A DNA stretch of 5,357 nt from an uncultured Anaerobutyricum sp. (lineage in GTDB: Bacteria > Bacillota > Clostridia > Lachnospirales > Lachnospiraceae): the NCBI GenBank assembly GCA_934317185.1, contig CAKREJ010000118.1:1-5357 (forward strand). Direction: 5' to 3'. Made by a program: the position numbers and the translations under genes. The notes under the pieces are model-generated. The model saw only the letters and a program-made list of their open reading frames with translations, had not been told where the DNA came from and ran no database searches. Within the stretch, counting starts at the first letter, position 1. Each line of letters opens with the position of its first letter. This document shows, one piece after another, positions 5,245 through 5,357 of this stretch.

Positions 5245-5357
5245 TTAATTTCTTCTTTTTCCGGCATTGATTTTAATGCACCTTTTTTTGTTGTTACGAG
5301 TGCGGCAGCGGCATTACTGATCTTTAACATTTCTGCAAGTTCTGTTTCGGAGAGGTT
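5229..5357 (-). CDS. PfkB-family sugar kinase, C-terminal 42 residues (fructokinase-like)
   Basis: Only the end of this gene is in the window; its start lies beyond the right edge. The visible residues include NAAAALVTTKKGALKSMP, the C-terminal helix and tail typical of ribokinase/PfkB family carbohydrate kinases and closest in style to fructokinases, which phosphorylate fructose with ATP. The catalytic GAGD motif would lie just upstream, outside the window. The last codons (for YLVH and the TAA stop at 5229-5231) lie within or next to the right end of hairpin element B, so the current C-terminus appears to be set by that element. The substrate cannot be decided from this fragment. Confidence 0.8.
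   Translation of the reverse strand, partial: NLSETELAEMLKISNAAAALVTTKKGALKSMPEKEEINYLVH

Overview
The window looks like a chromosomal housekeeping region from a moderately AT-rich, Gram-positive anaerobe, most likely a member of the Lachnospiraceae (Clostridia). Three things point there: the divergent LigA typical of that family, a MetA of the acetyl-CoA type seen in Firmicutes, and strong GGGAGG-type ribosome binding sites. This assignment rests on recognition of protein style, not on a search.

Layout from left to right. The + strand opens with the 3' end of the RNase P RNA gene rnpB (1 to about 129). A bidirectional intrinsic terminator (224-280) separates it from everything else, which is transcribed leftward on the minus strand. 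Read in the direction of transcription, the minus-strand genes are: the last 42 codons of a PfkB-family sugar kinase (5229-5357); an approximately 690 bp non-coding block built of hairpin elements (4557-5244); a promoter (4519-4547); a FlK-type acyl-CoA thioesterase (4080-4472); a RluF-type 23S rRNA pseudouridine synthase (3304-4020); NAD-dependent DNA ligase ligA (1350-3311); a leader containing a long inverted repeat (1272-1338); and metA, homoserine O-acetyltransferase (311-1240).

The thioesterase, rluF and ligA genes are packed as an operon. rluF and ligA overlap by 8 bases, and each of the three starts has its own Shine-Dalgarno. metA may be read from the same transcript, but a 109-base gap holding a 13-bp inverted repeat precedes it. 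The genes have no shared pathway: methionine biosynthesis, DNA joining, rRNA modification and acyl-CoA hydrolysis.

The unusual part is 4557-5244. Two copies of one structured element lie there in opposite orientation (A, 4557-4742; B, 4958-5244). They share the 11-base end CTATTTAGTTC and its inverted counterpart, and a hairpin core that is about 92% identical between copies. The arms between core and ends differ in sequence but remain self-complementary in each copy. B carries an extra perfect 20-bp stem and reaches into the 3' end of the kinase gene, supplying its stop codon. I do not recognise this element by name. It behaves like a non-autonomous hairpin (MITE-like) element with U-rich terminator-like flanks, and it is the best candidate here for something undescribed.
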